This document shows positions 1 through 9,390 of a stretch of DNA of 64,000 nt, piece after piece (position 1 is the first letter of the stretch; every line of letters starts with the position of its first letter). The stretch spans positions 248,001 to 312,000 of the forward strand of contig NZ_VEHL01000006.1 in the NCBI RefSeq assembly GCF_007679965.1. Direction: 5' to 3'. Source of the stretch: Bordetella genomosp. 13 (GTDB taxonomy: Bacteria; Pseudomonadota; Gammaproteobacteria; Burkholderiales; Burkholderiaceae_B). The notes under the pieces are model-generated. The model did no database searches and had not been told where the DNA came from. It was given only the letters and a program-made list of their open reading frames with translations. Made by a program: the position numbers and the translations under genes.

Positions 1-53
1 CGATGCTGATGCGTGTGCTGCGCCGCAAGCGCAAGCAGGACGCCGCGGGCTGA
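1..53 (+). CDS. 3' end of an unidentified gene (partial)
   Basis: Only the last 16 codons are inside the window; the frame ends at a TGA at 51-53. The tail is very basic (RVLRRKRKQ) and ends DAAG. Too little is present to assign a family. The gene is followed 21 bp later by a perfect intrinsic terminator, which supports a real gene end here. Confidence 0.5.
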   Translation, partial: MLMRVLRRKRKQDAAG

Positions 54-74
54 TCCGCCTGGCTGACGTTTGCA

Positions 75-100
75 GGGGCCGCTGTCGCGGCCCCTTTTTT
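75..100 (+). terminator. Intrinsic terminator of the upstream gene
   Basis: An 8-bp perfect GC stem (GGGGCCGC at 75-82, GCGGCCCC at 87-94) with a TGTC loop is followed by six T residues at 95-100. It lies just downstream of the TGA at 51-53. Confidence 0.9.
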
Positions 101-257
101 ATGCGTCGATCGTCGTGAGCCAGTGATGCGGCATGGCTCCGCATCCGGTCATCGGGACCGCGCCGATGGCCGCTTTGCCTGTCGACATGGGCAGCTCGGG
201 CGTGGAGCGCGGCCTCCTTGCCGGTATTGGCGATGCTTGAAGTGTCAAGCAGATTGT

Positions 258-1430
258 TCAGGCTTGGACCTTCTTCAGCCGCTCGATGGCGGCGTCCAGC
301 GTGGCGTCGCGCTTGGCGAAGCAGAAGCGTACGATGCGATGGTTGGATTCGGCCGCGTTCGGGTCGCGATAGAACGCCGATACCGGGATCACCGTCACGC
401 CGTGTTCCACGGTCAGCTGCCGCGCGAAATCCGCTTCGTTCTGCTGCGACAGCGCGCCGTAGTCCGCCAGCAGGAAGAAGGTGCCGGGGCTGGGCAGCGG
501 GCGGAACTGCGTGCCTGCCAGGCCCGCCGACAGGCGATCGCGCTTGGCCTGGTAGAACGCCGGAAGGTCGAGATACGGCTGCGGGTCCTGCATGTACTCG
601 GCCAGCGCGAACTGCATCGGCGACGGTACGGTGAACACCATGAACTGGTGCACCTTGCGCAGTTCGGCGCTCAGCTCGCGCGGCGCGCAGCAGTAGCCGA
701 TCTTCCAGCCCGTGGTGTGATAGGTCTTGCCGAAAGACGAGATGATGAAGGCGTGCCGGGCCAGCAGCGGCCGGCGCGCCAGGCTGTTGTGCGGCACGCC
801 GTCGAACACGATGTGCTCGTACACCTCGTCGGACACCAGCAGGATGCCCGTGTCGCGCACGATGGCCTCCAGCGCGTCCAGGTCGCTCTCCTGCAGCACC
901 GCGCCCGTCGGGTTGTGCGGGAAGTTCAGCATCAGCAGGCGCGTGCGTGGCGTGATGGCGTCGCGCACGCGTTGCCAATCGACCCGGTAGTACGGATCAG
1001 CCTCCGTAGGCGGGCGCAGGGGCACGGGCACGGCCGTGCCGCCGGCCAGGCGGATGGCGGGCAGGTACGAGTCGTAGCAGGGCTCGATCACTACCACTTC
1101 GTCGCCGGTATTCACCGCCGCCAGCACCGTGGCCATCAACGCTTCCGTGGCGCCGCTGGTGACCGTGATCTCCGTCTCCGGGTCATAGGCATGGCCGTAC
1201 AGTGTCTGTACCTTGGCGGCGATTGCGGCGCGCAGCGGGGCCACGCCGGGCATGTACGGGTACTGGTTGTGTCCGTCGGCCATCGCCTTGGACACCAGCC
1301 CGCACAGCCTCGGATCCGGGTCGAAATCAGGAAATCCCTGCCCCAGGTTGATGGCCTGGTGCTCGATGGCCAGGCGGCTCATCACGGTGAAGATGGTGGT
1401 GCCTACGTCGGGAAGCTTGGAGCGGATCAT
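258..1430 (-). CDS. PLP-dependent class I/II aminotransferase (methionine aminotransferase-like)
   Basis: A 390-residue aminotransferase of fold type I. Visible landmarks are GQGFPDF at 30-36, the HNPTG motif at 172-176, SDEVYE at 200-205 with the cofactor-contacting Asp201 and Tyr204, and [12 protein letters not shown] with the Schiff-base Lys235. The GQGFPDF start and the SFGKT...GWKIGY block are typical of the YbdL/kynurenine aminotransferase/methionine aminotransferase group, which moves the amino group of Met or aromatic amino acids onto a 2-oxo acid. The start [10 protein letters not shown] at 1428-1430 is chosen because the open frame upstream to 1634 has no homologous look and is Pro/His rich. 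No strong Shine-Dalgarno is seen. It is transcribed away from the origin. Substrate is inferred only from family resemblance. Confidence 0.9.
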   Translation of the reverse strand: MIRSKLPDVGTTIFTVMSRLAIEHQAINLGQGFPDFDPDPRLCGLVSKAMADGHNQYPYMPGVAPLRAAIAAKVQTLYGHAYDPETEITVTSGATEALMATVLAAVNTGDEVVVIEPCYDSYLPAIRLAGGTAVPVPLRPPTEADPYYRVDWQRVRDAITPRTRLLMLNFPHNPTGAVLQESDLDALEAIVRDTGILLVSDEVYEHIVFDGVPHNSLARRPLLARHAFIISSFGKTYHTTGWKIGYCCAPRELSAELRKVHQFMVFTVPSPMQFALAEYMQDPQPYLDLPAFYQAKRDRLSAGLAGTQFRPLPSPGTFFLLADYGALSQQNEADFARQLTVEHGVTVIPVSAFYRDPNAAESNHRIVRFCFAKRDATLDAAIERLKKVQA

Positions 1431-1765
1431 GGTCTGGGGTGTCGGCGCGATGCGGTAGGCCGGGCAGGGCTTCTCTGGCCCAGGCCGGGGTTGGCAAGAA
1501 TGATACGTCTTCCCGCCGCCGCCGCCGCGATGCACAACTGCCTGATAGGGGACTGAAAGAAATGCGACATTGGGGTAAACAACCAGTTGTATACCGCCAG
1601 GGCCGTGAGTATGCTGCCTCTGCAGTTGACTCAAGCAGTGCGCAAGCTTGGTTGCAGTGTCCAGATTGGCCTTACGCCACTTCCATGGGCGTCCGCCCGC
1701 CAGGTGTAGGTCTCAGCGTCCTTGATTCACTTGCATTTCGTTTTCATCATCTGGACGCAATACAA

Positions 1766-1972
1766 ATGGCACAAAAAGGCAAGGTCAAGTGGTTCAACGC
1801 TGACAAGGGCTATGGTTTCATCACTCCGGACGAGGGCGGCACTGAAGTGTTCGCCCATTTCTCGGCTATTCAAGGCCGTGGCTATCGCAGCCTGAACGAA
1901 GGCCAGGAAGTCGAATACGAGGTGAAAGACGGCCCCAAGGGCCCGCAGGCCGCGGAAATCCGCCCCCTGTAA
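1766..1972 (+). CDS. cspA: Cold-shock domain protein (CspA family)
   Basis: A 68-residue single cold-shock OB-fold domain. RNP1 (KGYGFI, 14-19) and RNP2 (VFAHFS, 28-33) are intact, as is the opening KGKVKWFN. Such proteins bind single-stranded RNA/DNA and melt mRNA structure. The start is the ATG at 1766, which gives the standard family length; the open frame further upstream is not conserved-looking. The 5' leader carries a weak promoter-like pair (TTGATT at 1722-1727, CATCAT at 1745-1750). The gene symbol marks the family, not a proven cspA orthologue. Confidence 0.95.
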   Translation: MAQKGKVKWFNADKGYGFITPDEGGTEVFAHFSAIQGRGYRSLNEGQEVEYEVKDGPKGPQAAEIRPL

Positions 1973-2017
1973 GCCCCACCGGTTTTCCCGATCCGGTGCT
2001 TCGCGTGCCGGTCTTTG

Positions 2018-2047
2018 ACGCCCCACCGCCCATGGCGAGTGGGGCGT
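2018..2047 (+). terminator. Hairpin downstream of the cold-shock gene
   Basis: ACGCCCCAC (2018-2026) pairs with GTGGGGCGT (2039-2047), and the interior CGCC/GGCG extends the stem with one bulged A. Only a short T run follows, so it is a moderate intrinsic terminator. It marks the end of the coding region before the gene-poor origin region. Confidence 0.65.
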
Positions 2048-2119
2048 TTACATTTGTACAGGTACAAATCCAGGTGCGTCCAGGTGCTGCCAGCACGGCT
2101 ACACCGCTCGGGCCGTTTC

Positions 2120-2128
2120 TGTGGATAA
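2120..2128 (-). promoter_or_regulatory. Perfect DnaA box
   Basis: TGTGGATAA, the reverse complement of the consensus TTATCCACA, with no mismatch. It forms the left edge of the candidate origin. Confidence 0.75.
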
Positions 2129-2715
2129 CTTTATTTTCTCAGGCTGCCAGCCGGTAGCCGGCCACCGTTCGAACACCGCAGGCCATCTCTCGCGTAATAC
2201 AGTTTTACACATCCTCGATTGTGTTTTGACCACAGTCGGCCGCTGTGAGCATTCTTCTTGGGGATATCAAAAAATGGGATGGAGCCTCAATTGCTGTGTG
2301 GTTTCTTCGAATTATGCTGCTCCGCACATAGCGATTATGGCTAATAGTGGGATTTTTCTCATTTTGAGTGTTACCTCGTCCGGTCTGCCTGTCGCCTCCC
2401 ATATACTTTTTCCACCAGGTTGCTCACATAGATATCCACAATCTTGGCGGCTTTCATCGGACCTTATTTTGGTACATCACGGGGCTTGGCGGGGTGTGGA
2501 TATCGTTGGGGATTACGGCCACGTTGGGTGTTCAACATGGAGCACCTATGTAGATGGTGTCTTCGGCATTTTGCCCGGCGGGATTCAGATGTGGAGGAGA
2601 AAGCTGCCGGGTGTTGGCATGTCAGTTTGCTTACTGAAGTTCGCCAAGATACTGCCGTTCGGAAAGCAATAGTGCGATCGGCTTAGGAGTTACGGCTATA
2701 CCGCTGCCACAGACG

Positions 2716-2729
2716 GTTCCACGTGGAAC
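2716..2729. promoter_or_regulatory. parS: parS-like site (GTTCCAC type)
   Basis: GTTCCACGTGGAAC is a perfect 14-bp palindrome with the GTTCCAC half-sites known from pseudomonad parS sites. It lies immediately left of the AT-rich element at 2731-2770, inside the candidate oriC. ParB for it is encoded at 10259-11173. Confidence 0.75.
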
Positions 2730-2730
2730 G

Positions 2731-2770
2731 ATACATTTTGTATATATATTGTATCTAGTTGTATTTTATC
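2731..2770. other. AT-rich candidate DNA unwinding element
   Basis: Forty bases contain only seven G/C, in a window whose coding DNA is strongly GC-rich. It includes an alternating TA run at 2741-2748. It sits one base from the parS-like palindrome and among DnaA-box-like 9-mers, as expected for a strand-opening region. Confidence 0.55.
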
Positions 2771-3144
2771 GGTTCTATCGCGTTTGTGCCCTCTCCAGAG
2801 CGCGTGTTGAAGCTGTCAGCTACCGGGCTGTGGATATCTGAAAAGCGAGCTTAGGCTGGCTTGGCGAGTCTGCTTATCAACAGGCAACGTTGGCAACCTG
2901 GCGCACGGGTGACCAGTTGTCCCCAGCGAAGCATACAGACTCCCTGGAGCAACGGAGTTATCCCCACCGCCGCAGCTTCGAAGTATTCGATCTTTCCACA
3001 GCCTGCGTTGCCGGGGTCATGGAGCGCTGTGGAAAACTCGAACATCGTATCGTGTTGTGCGAATGCCGAGAGGGGCTGGGGGTACGTCTTCGCTGCCGGT
3101 TGCAGGCTTTGCTTGGACTGGCGCAGCCTACACCGCTTTTCTCG

Positions 3145-3153
3145 TTATCCACA
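3145..3153 (+). promoter_or_regulatory. Perfect DnaA box
   Basis: TTATCCACA without mismatch, the right edge of the candidate origin and opposite in orientation to the box at 2120-2128. Confidence 0.75.
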
Positions 3154-3173
3154 GGTGGCCTCAGTCGCTTGGT

Positions 3174-3187
3174 ATTTCACGTGAAAT
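3174..3187. promoter_or_regulatory. parS: Degenerate parS-like palindrome
   Basis: ATTTCACGTGAAAT keeps the TTTCACGTGAAA core but has A/T instead of G/C at the outer position of each half-site. It may be a weak ParB site or a decayed copy. Confidence 0.4.
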
Positions 3188-5327
3188 CCCATTTCGGTTG
3201 CGTCCTGGTCTAGCCGGGTGAGGGGATCGACCAATGAGGCTGTCGGGTTCGATTCTCGATGATGCATTCCCGGACCGGTGTGCATTGCGACGCGAGGGAG
3301 CGAATGGGGGCCAGCGCGCATGCTGTCGCATTCATGTGGGATAGGTCCGTCGCACCGCCAAGCGCCCTGCATGGGAAGCATTGGTGGTTGACCGCTGCGG
3401 CCCTACGGCGGCTTGAGATGACGGGGCCTGGCCGGCCGACGCCGGCTGGACGAGGATCGACGACGGGTGAGTCGTCTGGCCGGCGTCACAGCACAGGCGT
3501 CGACCTCGCTGCCGTACTCTTCATGGGAGATGCTGCGCCGGAATGTAGGACTGTCATGGCGGCATGGACAGGAGGCCTTTGAGGGACGCTGGGATATCTC
3601 TCGTTGGGCAGCCATCCGCAGGCCGACAATACGCGGTGCGTCGCTGGGTTCCCCGCATAGCCTTGCGGTAGGTATTGAAGCCACGCCGTACTCTTGCATA
3701 TGTGGTGCGAGAATGGGGGTGATGACGTCACCGACGTCCATAGCGGTACTTGTAGCAACGTTCAAAGCATGCCGCTGATGCGGGCACTGCTGTAGCTGGC
3801 AGCCCGGCTGCGAAATGCTCGTACCTGGCGTATATAAGCCAGTGGCCGGGGATTGTTTGGCCTGCCAGCTGCTTTGGAGGGGCCGCCCACGGCGAACTAA
3901 GGTGGAGTCCTGTCCCACCAGGGAAGGGCGGTTATACGGTCTTAGCAGGAGTCTGCTCATGCCGCTGCCGGATCCGTTCTGTCCAGGCATAAAACGTTGC
4001 CTGGTTCTTGATGCCGTCTGGGTCGGTCCCAGCCTGTCTCTCCAGCTGCTTGCGGTGGCCTACAAGCCCATTGTGTGGCGCCTGAACTTGGCCCTCCCAG
4101 GCCGATCTGCGCCGAGTTTGGCTCCCCTTTTCATGCTGTCCCGCCGCGGATTGGGTTTGGTCCGGCTCTCGACCTGGGTACTGTCCAATAACATCCGGCT
4201 GGTTCCTCAAGTTTTTGACAGCGGTAGCGCTTGCTATCACCGGGCTCCAACGGGGATTAGTTCTGAACAGGTCGTTGCCCTGCGGGCAGGCATACATGCC
4301 CAAGCCGGAGTTAGGCACGGATCAGGCCCAGACCGAGCTCAGGCCAAGTGCAACTAGCCCAGAGACAGGTCCAAGCCAGGCCCGAAAGATAGAGCTAAGC
4401 CAATACCGACCACGGCCTCAGCGCCTTACCCTGGCCCAGGCCATACCCAACCATGACCTCGATACCGGGCCAAATCCGCGCCCGTTACATCCCAGCCTCA
4501 GTCCCAGGCCTCGGCACATGACCAATTCAGACTCAGATCAGGCCGACGTCCGACCCAAGGTTTCCGGTCCGGGCTCGCTTGGCCAAGCCTGCCGTAGGCT
4601 AGGCCCGCATCCGAATCCTAATCAATCTGCTGGTCAGGGCTGGGCCAAGTTTGGGTTCGCACTTCGTGTCTGTACGCCCGCAAGGCTCAGGATGGCGAAG
4701 CTTTTCAGCTACTTCTCGACAGGCATCAGCTCAGCCTGGATTCTCCGTAGCCAAAAATGCCTGGGATTCACCTGCCGAGAATTAGGGGCCCACAGCTGGG
4801 TTGAAGACAGGGTAGCCATGAATCCGCATCGGGAGCTGACATCGCGGTTTAGTGAATTCGCTGGCTCATCAAGGCCGAATTGTCCCTCAGTTGAGAGCTA
4901 CGCTGGGGCGCATTTGCCTATCAAGGCATGCGGTACACGAAGACAAGAGCTTTCGGTTCGCCCTTGCTCGCCACCTCTACCTTGCGCCCCGGCACCTTGT
5001 TGCCCGGGATCGGGACGGCCGGTTGTGTGCATCCGCGTTAAGGGCAGGGTGGCTCTTTCTACCCCTTGCTTACTGCGGGGTGATGCGCATTGTGGTTGGA
5101 GATCGAAGCTGAGCCGGGTCCTTTTTCCATGGCAGCCTCTGGGGCACAAGGTGCGTGAATCTTGTGAACCGTAGCCGCTTATAGGTTAGAGCTTGCATAG
5201 CCGCCGGACAGTGACGACGGCCTGGCGGACATCTGTTGGACCTATCTGGTACTGCACCTGCCGCTGTCGTAGCCTGATCGCATCGCTCTTCTAAACGGTG
5301 GAATCGCACTTACCGTCGTGAAACGTC
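3188..5327. other. Gene-poor spacer between candidate oriC and the parS cluster
   Basis: About 2.1 kb in which I recognise no gene. Several open frames of 60-320 codons occur on both strands, but none has a ribosome binding site plus a protein-like composition or a family motif. The part around 3850-4660 is unusually rich in GGCC tetranucleotides. Otherwise I see no repeat, RNA gene or insertion sequence. Confidence 0.6.
4318..4660. repeat. GGCC-rich degenerate tract
   Basis: Roughly a dozen GGCC tetranucleotides, mostly as CAGGCC, AGGCCC or GGGCCA, occur in about 340 bp, several times more than expected from base composition. Spacing is irregular, so this is not a tandem repeat. The frame across it encodes a low-complexity Pro/Gln/Ser/Arg peptide, which I do not consider a gene. 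Function is unknown. Confidence 0.35.
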
Positions 5328-5330
5328 CGA

Positions 5331-5346
5331 TGTTTCACGTGAAACA
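5331..5346. promoter_or_regulatory. parS: Consensus parS site 1
   Basis: TGTTTCACGTGAAACA, a perfect 16-bp match to the bacterial parS consensus. The palindrome extends by three more bases on each side (5328-5349). Confidence 0.92.
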
Positions 5347-5843
5347 TCGTAAGCTCGAATCGCTGTGGCGTTGCTGCTCTGCCTCTTCCGAACCTCCGCC
5401 GGGCCTCAACCTGACCCTAACCCCCACGGAGTTCGCCCCCTTTCCACGTGCTGCAGACTGTCGTGCGCCATCGCTAGCCCGCGAAGTCACTCGCGGTAAG
5501 CGTTGATTGGACCGCCCCTCCAGTCGCGGGCCGGCAGGCTGGCCGAAAACCGAAACGGGCCCGATGAGAATTTGCGTCGAGCGCATGAGTTGAAGGCCAG
5601 CAGGTGGGCGGGTGAGGGCACGGCGACAGCGGACCCATACGTCGGCACGCCGATGACGGAATCGCTAAGCACGACTGCTGTAGTCACTTTTGGATGATGG
5701 CCGTGGATGGACGTCGCACAGGTCATGAGACTGTGTCCGTCCGCCCATGTGGATCTGCGCATGGCTCTTATCTACAGTAGTTGCAACCGGCTGACCAGCT
5801 TTATCTGTCCCTATAATTCCAACCCGATCTCACGGGCCCGTAA

Positions 5844-5859
5844 TGTTTCACGTGAAACA
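5844..5859. promoter_or_regulatory. parS: Consensus parS site 2
   Basis: TGTTTCACGTGAAACA, identical to the core of site 1. It lies 119 bp upstream of the mnmG start. Confidence 0.92.
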
Positions 5860-5911
5860 CCGCATTCCAAGCCACCGTGTCAAAGTCCCCACGCTGTGCT
5901 ACAGACATCCA

Positions 5912-5927
5912 TGTTCCACGTGAAACA
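5912..5927. promoter_or_regulatory. parS: Consensus parS site 3, overlapping the mnmG promoter
   Basis: TGTTCCACGTGAAACA fits the parS consensus TGTTNCACGTGAAACA. Its right half overlaps the likely -35 element of the mnmG promoter (5920-5925), so ParB binding could affect transcription. Confidence 0.9.
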
Positions 5928-5948
5928 TCAACTCGCTGCGCCTATAAT
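5920..5948 (+). promoter_or_regulatory. Putative sigma70 promoter of mnmG-rsmG-par
   Basis: A perfect -10 TATAAT at 5943-5948 is preceded, at 17 bp spacing, by GTGAAA (5920-5925, 4 of 6 to TTGACA). It sits 30 bp upstream of the mnmG ATG. A second TATAAT at 5812-5817 with a poorer -35 is upstream. Confidence 0.55.
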
Positions 5949-5977
5949 GAGCACTGAGCTCTTTATCTCTGCCCATC

Positions 5978-7897
5978 ATGGATTTCCCCCGCGAATTTGA
6001 TGTGATCGTCGTTGGTGGCGGTCACGCTGGTACGGAAGCCGCCCTGGCCTCTGCCCGTACTGGCGCAACCACCTTGCTTCTTACCCACAATATCGAAACG
6101 CTAGGACAGATGTCCTGCAATCCTTCGATTGGTGGGATAGGGAAGGGTCACCTTGTGAAAGAGGTGGATGCGCTTGGGGGCGCCATGGCCATTGCCACGG
6201 ACGAGGCCGGCATCCAGTTCCGCATCCTCAACGGTTCAAAGGGCCCAGCCGTTCGCGCGACCCGCGCCCAGGCCGACCGTGTGCTGTACCGCAAGTCCAT
6301 CCGTACCCGGCTCGAAAACCAACCCAACTTGTGGCTGTTCCAGCAGGCAGTGGATGACCTGATGGTGGAAGGCGACAAGGTGGTCGGCGCCGTGACGCAG
6401 ATCGGCTTGAAGTTCCGGGCCCGTTCGGTAGTCCTGACGGCAGGGACGTTCCTTAATGGCCTCATCCATGTCGGTTTGCAGAATTACTCCGGTGGCCGCG
6501 CTGGCGATCCTCCGGCAATCTCATTGGGCGCACGACTGAAGGAATTGCAGTTGCCCCAAGGGCGATTGAAGACCGGTACTCCGCCGCGCATCGATGGCCG
6601 CACCATCAACTACAGCGTCCTGGAAGAGCAACCCGGCGACCTGAATCCGATCCCGGTATTCTCGTATCTGGGCAACGCTGCGATGCACCCGCGTCAGGTG
6701 CCGTGTTGGATCACGCATACCAACGAACGCACCCATGACATCATCCGGGGCGGGCTGGACAGGTCGCCGATGTACAGCGGCGTGATCGAAGGGGTGGGGC
6801 CGCGGTATTGTCCCTCCATCGAGGACAAGATCCATCGGTTCGCGGACAAGTCTTCGCATCAGGTGTTCCTGGAGCCGGAAGGCCTGGACACGCACGAGGT
6901 CTATCCCAACGGCGTGTCTACCAGCTTGCCGTTCGACGTACAGCTCGATCTGATTCGTTCGTTGCCTGGCCTGGATCAGGCCCACATTCTTCGTCCTGGC
7001 TATGCCATCGAATACGACTACTTCGACCCGCGCGGCCTGAAGTCGACCTTGGAGACCAAGGCCATCTCCAACCTGTTTTTTGCCGGCCAGATCAACGGCA
7101 CTACGGGTTACGAAGAGGCGGCCGCCCAAGGCCTGCTGGCAGGCGTGAACGCGGCATTGCTCGCGCAGGGCAAGGATCAATGGACCCCGCGTCGCGACGA
7201 AGCGTATCTTGGCGTGCTCGTTGATGACCTGGTAACGCGTGGCGTCACCGAGCCGTACCGCATGTTTACGTCGCGTGCCGAGTATCGGCTCAGTCTTCGT
7301 GAAGACAACGCCGACCTGCGTTTGACGGAAACCGGCCGCAAACTGGGCTTGGTCGATGACGTGCGTTGGGACGCTTTCAGCCGCAAGCGCGATGCCATCG
7401 AGAATGAATTGCAGCGCCTGAAATCGACCTGGGTCAATCCGCGGTTGTTGCCCGCTGAACAAGCGGAAGCGCTGCTAGGCAAAGCAATTGAACGTGAATA
7501 CTCACTAACTGATCTTCTCCGGCGTCCCAACGTAAGCTACGCAAGCTTGATGCAGGCTCGCGGGGAAGACGGCGAGTTGCTGGCCGGGCCGGGTCTGGCC
7601 GCGGACGAGGTTCTGGCCGAGCAGGTCGAGATCCAGACCAAGTACGCCGGCTACATCGCGCGACAGCAGGATGAAGTCCAGAAGCACGCCGCGCATGAGC
7701 AGCAGCCATTGCCCGGCGACCTGGATTACGACGCCGTCACCAGCCTGTCGTTCGAGGTGCGCCAGAAGCTCAAGACGCATCGTCCCGAGACCATCGGCCA
7801 GGCGGCCCGCATCTCGGGCGTCACGCCCGCCGCGATTTCGCTGCTGTTGATCCATCTGAAGCGCCTGCAATACAGCGCGCGCAAGCAGGCGGCATGA
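5978..7897 (+). CDS. mnmG: tRNA uridine-5-carboxymethylaminomethyl modification enzyme MnmG (GidA)
   Basis: A 639-residue FAD protein of the usual MnmG length. The N-terminus [13 protein letters not shown] carries the Rossmann GxGxxG (Gly13-Gly18), followed by the MnmG signature around [10 protein letters not shown] and a second conserved block near [18 protein letters not shown]. With MnmE it builds the cmnm5 group on U34 of tRNAs that read split codon boxes, using methylene-THF, glycine and FAD. The ATG at 5978 is used, without a clear Shine-Dalgarno. It is the first gene to the right of the origin region, and its stop overlaps the rsmG start by 4 bp (ATGA), so the two are translationally coupled. 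Confidence 0.98.
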   Translation: MDFPREFDVIVVGGGHAGTEAALASARTGATTLLLTHNIETLGQMSCNPSIGGIGKGHLVKEVDALGGAMAIATDEAGIQFRILNGSKGPAVRATRAQADRVLYRKSIRTRLENQPNLWLFQQAVDDLMVEGDKVVGAVTQIGLKFRARSVVLTAGTFLNGLIHVGLQNYSGGRAGDPPAISLGARLKELQLPQGRLKTGTPPRIDGRTINYSVLEEQPGDLNPIPVFSYLGNAAMHPRQVPCWITHTNERTHDIIRGGLDRSPMYSGVIEGVGPRYCPSIEDKIHRFADKSSHQVFLEPEGLDTHEVYPNGVSTSLPFDVQLDLIRSLPGLDQAHILRPGYAIEYDYFDPRGLKSTLETKAISNLFFAGQINGTTGYEEAAAQGLLAGVNAALLAQGKDQWTPRRDEAYLGVLVDDLVTRGVTEPYRMFTSRAEYRLSLREDNADLRLTETGRKLGLVDDVRWDAFSRKRDAIENELQRLKSTWVNPRLLPAEQAEALLGKAIEREYSLTDLLRRPNVSYASLMQARGEDGELLAGPGLAADEVLAEQVEIQTKYAGYIARQQDEVQKHAAHEQQPLPGDLDYDAVTSLSFEVRQKLKTHRPETIGQAARISGVTPAAISLLLIHLKRLQYSARKQAA

Positions 7898-8559
7898 GTC
7901 CGGCAGACACCATCTCCGCCGACGCCTCGAGTCGGCTGACGGCGGCTTGCCAGCAACTGGGGCTGGACCCACAGCCCCGGCAACGGGATACGTTGCTGCG
8001 TTACGTCGCGCAGCTGCAGCGCTGGAACCGCACCTACAACCTGACCGCCATCCGCGATGGCGAGCAGATGCTGGTGCATCACGTGTTCGACAGCCTGGCC
8101 GTGGTGCCGCCGCTTGCAAGCATCCTGGGCGAGCAGGCCACCATCATGGACGTCGGCTCTGGCGGCGGATTGCCGGGTGCAGTGTTGGCCGCGCTTCAGC
8201 CGGGCTGGCAGGTTACCTGCGTGGATGCCGTGGACAAGAAGATGGCGTTCGTGCGGCAGATGAGCGGCGCCCTCGGCTTGCCCAATCTGCAGGCCCGGCA
8301 TGCCCGCATCGAATCGCTCGATCCCGCCGGCTGCGACATGGTCGTGTCGCGGGCCTTTGCGTCGCTCGAGGATTTCGCGGCCTGGTCCGGCCGCCACGTA
8401 AAAGAGGGCGGCGATCTCGTCGCCATGAAAGGCAAGATCCCCGACGCCGAAATCGACGCCTTGCATCAGCATGGCGTGTGGCACGTGCAGCGAATCGAAC
8501 CGCTGGTCGTGCCCGAGCTGGATGCCCAGCGCTGCCTGATCTGGATGCGCCGCCGCTAA
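7894..8559 (+). CDS. rsmG: 16S rRNA m7G527 methyltransferase RsmG (GidB)
   Basis: 221 residues. Conserved features are NRTYNLTAI at 45-53 and the SAM-binding loop [10 protein letters not shown] at 86-95. RsmG methylates N7 of G527 in the 530 loop of 16S rRNA, and its loss gives low-level streptomycin resistance in many bacteria. It overlaps mnmG by 4 bp and lies 19 bp before parA, matching the conserved mnmG-rsmG-parAB order next to origins. Confidence 0.97.
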   Translation: MSPADTISADASSRLTAACQQLGLDPQPRQRDTLLRYVAQLQRWNRTYNLTAIRDGEQMLVHHVFDSLAVVPPLASILGEQATIMDVGSGGGLPGAVLAALQPGWQVTCVDAVDKKMAFVRQMSGALGLPNLQARHARIESLDPAGCDMVVSRAFASLEDFAAWSGRHVKEGGDLVAMKGKIPDAEIDALHQHGVWHVQRIEPLVVPELDAQRCLIWMRRR

Positions 8560-8578
8560 GGATTCACGAAGGAACCCC

Positions 8579-9385
8579 ATGACCACCATTCCGCCCAGCA
8601 AGTCCGCCCGCATCTTCTGCATCGCCAATCAGAAGGGCGGGGTCGGCAAGACCACCACCGCCATCAATCTCGCGGCGGGCCTGGCCACGCAAGGGCAACG
8701 GGTGCTGCTGGTCGATCTCGACCCGCAAGGCAATGCCACCATGGGCAGCGGCATCGACAAGGGCACGCTGCGCGCGACCCTCTATCAAGTGCTGATCGGC
8801 GATTCGTCCATCGAGGATGCGCGCGTGCGCTCCGAGCCCGGCGGCTACGACGTGCTGCCCGCCAACCGCGAGCTGGCCGGCGCCGAGATCGACCTGGTCG
8901 AGATGGAGTCGCGCGAACGCCAGCTCAAGGCGGCGATCCTCACCGTGGCCGGGCAATACGATTTCGTGCTGATCGATTGTCCGCCCACCTTGTCCCTGCT
9001 CACGCTGAACGGCCTGGCGGCGGCCCACGGCGTCATCATCCCCATGCAGTGCGAATACTTTGCGCTGGAAGGCCTGTCCGACCTGGTCAACACCATCAAG
9101 CGCGTCCACCGCAACATCAACAGCGACCTGCGCGTCATCGGGCTGCTGCGCGTGATGTTCGACCCGCGCATGACGCTGCAGCAGCAGGTGTCCGCGCAGC
9201 TCGAATCGCATTTCGGCGACAAGGTGTTCAAGACCGTGGTGCCACGCAACGTGCGCCTGGCCGAGGCGCCCAGCTACGGCATGCCGGGTGTGGTGTACGA
9301 CCGCGCGTCGCGTGGCGCGCAGGCCTACATCTCGTTCGGCGCCGAGATGATCGAGCGCGTGAAGACCATGGACGCTTCGATCTGA
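8579..9385 (+). CDS. parA: Chromosome partitioning ATPase ParA (Soj family)
   Basis: 268 residues with the deviant Walker A box KGGVGKTT at 19-26, the A' motif LVDLDPQGN at 45-52 and a Walker B-like VLIDCPP near 130. ParA binds DNA non-specifically in the ATP form, and ParB-parS complexes move along its gradient to segregate newly copied origins. A good ribosome site (AAGGAA) precedes the ATG. The operon continues with a GNAT gene and parB. Confidence 0.97.
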   Translation: MTTIPPSKSARIFCIANQKGGVGKTTTAINLAAGLATQGQRVLLVDLDPQGNATMGSGIDKGTLRATLYQVLIGDSSIEDARVRSEPGGYDVLPANRELAGAEIDLVEMESRERQLKAAILTVAGQYDFVLIDCPPTLSLLTLNGLAAAHGVIIPMQCEYFALEGLSDLVNTIKRVHRNINSDLRVIGLLRVMFDPRMTLQQQVSAQLESHFGDKVFKTVVPRNVRLAEAPSYGMPGVVYDRASRGAQAYISFGAEMIERVKTMDASI

Positions 9386-9390
9386 CCATC

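Larger units (their letters stand above)
2110..3160. other. oriC: Candidate chromosomal replication origin (oriC)
   Basis: This stretch has no credible gene and is flanked by perfect DnaA boxes in opposite orientation (2120-2128 and 3145-3153). Between them are one-mismatch copies: 2203-2211 (TTTTACACA), 2432-2440 (ATATCCACA), 2495-2503 and 2829-2837 (TGTGGATAT), 2874-2882 (TTATCAACA), 2958-2966 (TTATCCCCA) and 3028-3036 (TGTGGAAAA). An AT-rich 40-mer at 2731-2770 is a natural unwinding element. The neighbourhood (mnmG-rsmG-parAB, parS sites) is the classic bacterial origin context. dnaA itself is not in the window. No replication experiment or skew computation was available. Confidence 0.7.

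Noticed and set aside
1431..1634. N-terminal extension of the aminotransferase
   Set aside because: The extra 68 residues are Gly/Pro/His-rich with no match to the fold, and the domain begins cleanly at [10 protein letters not shown].
3403..3990. A 195-codon minus-strand frame and overlapping frames on both strands in the spacer
   Set aside because: Several frames are open at once, composition is not protein-like and no start signal is seen.
4215..5174. A 319-codon open frame in the origin spacer
   Set aside because: Low-complexity Pro/Gln/Arg composition reflecting the GGCC-rich DNA, no ribosome binding site and no recognisable domain.
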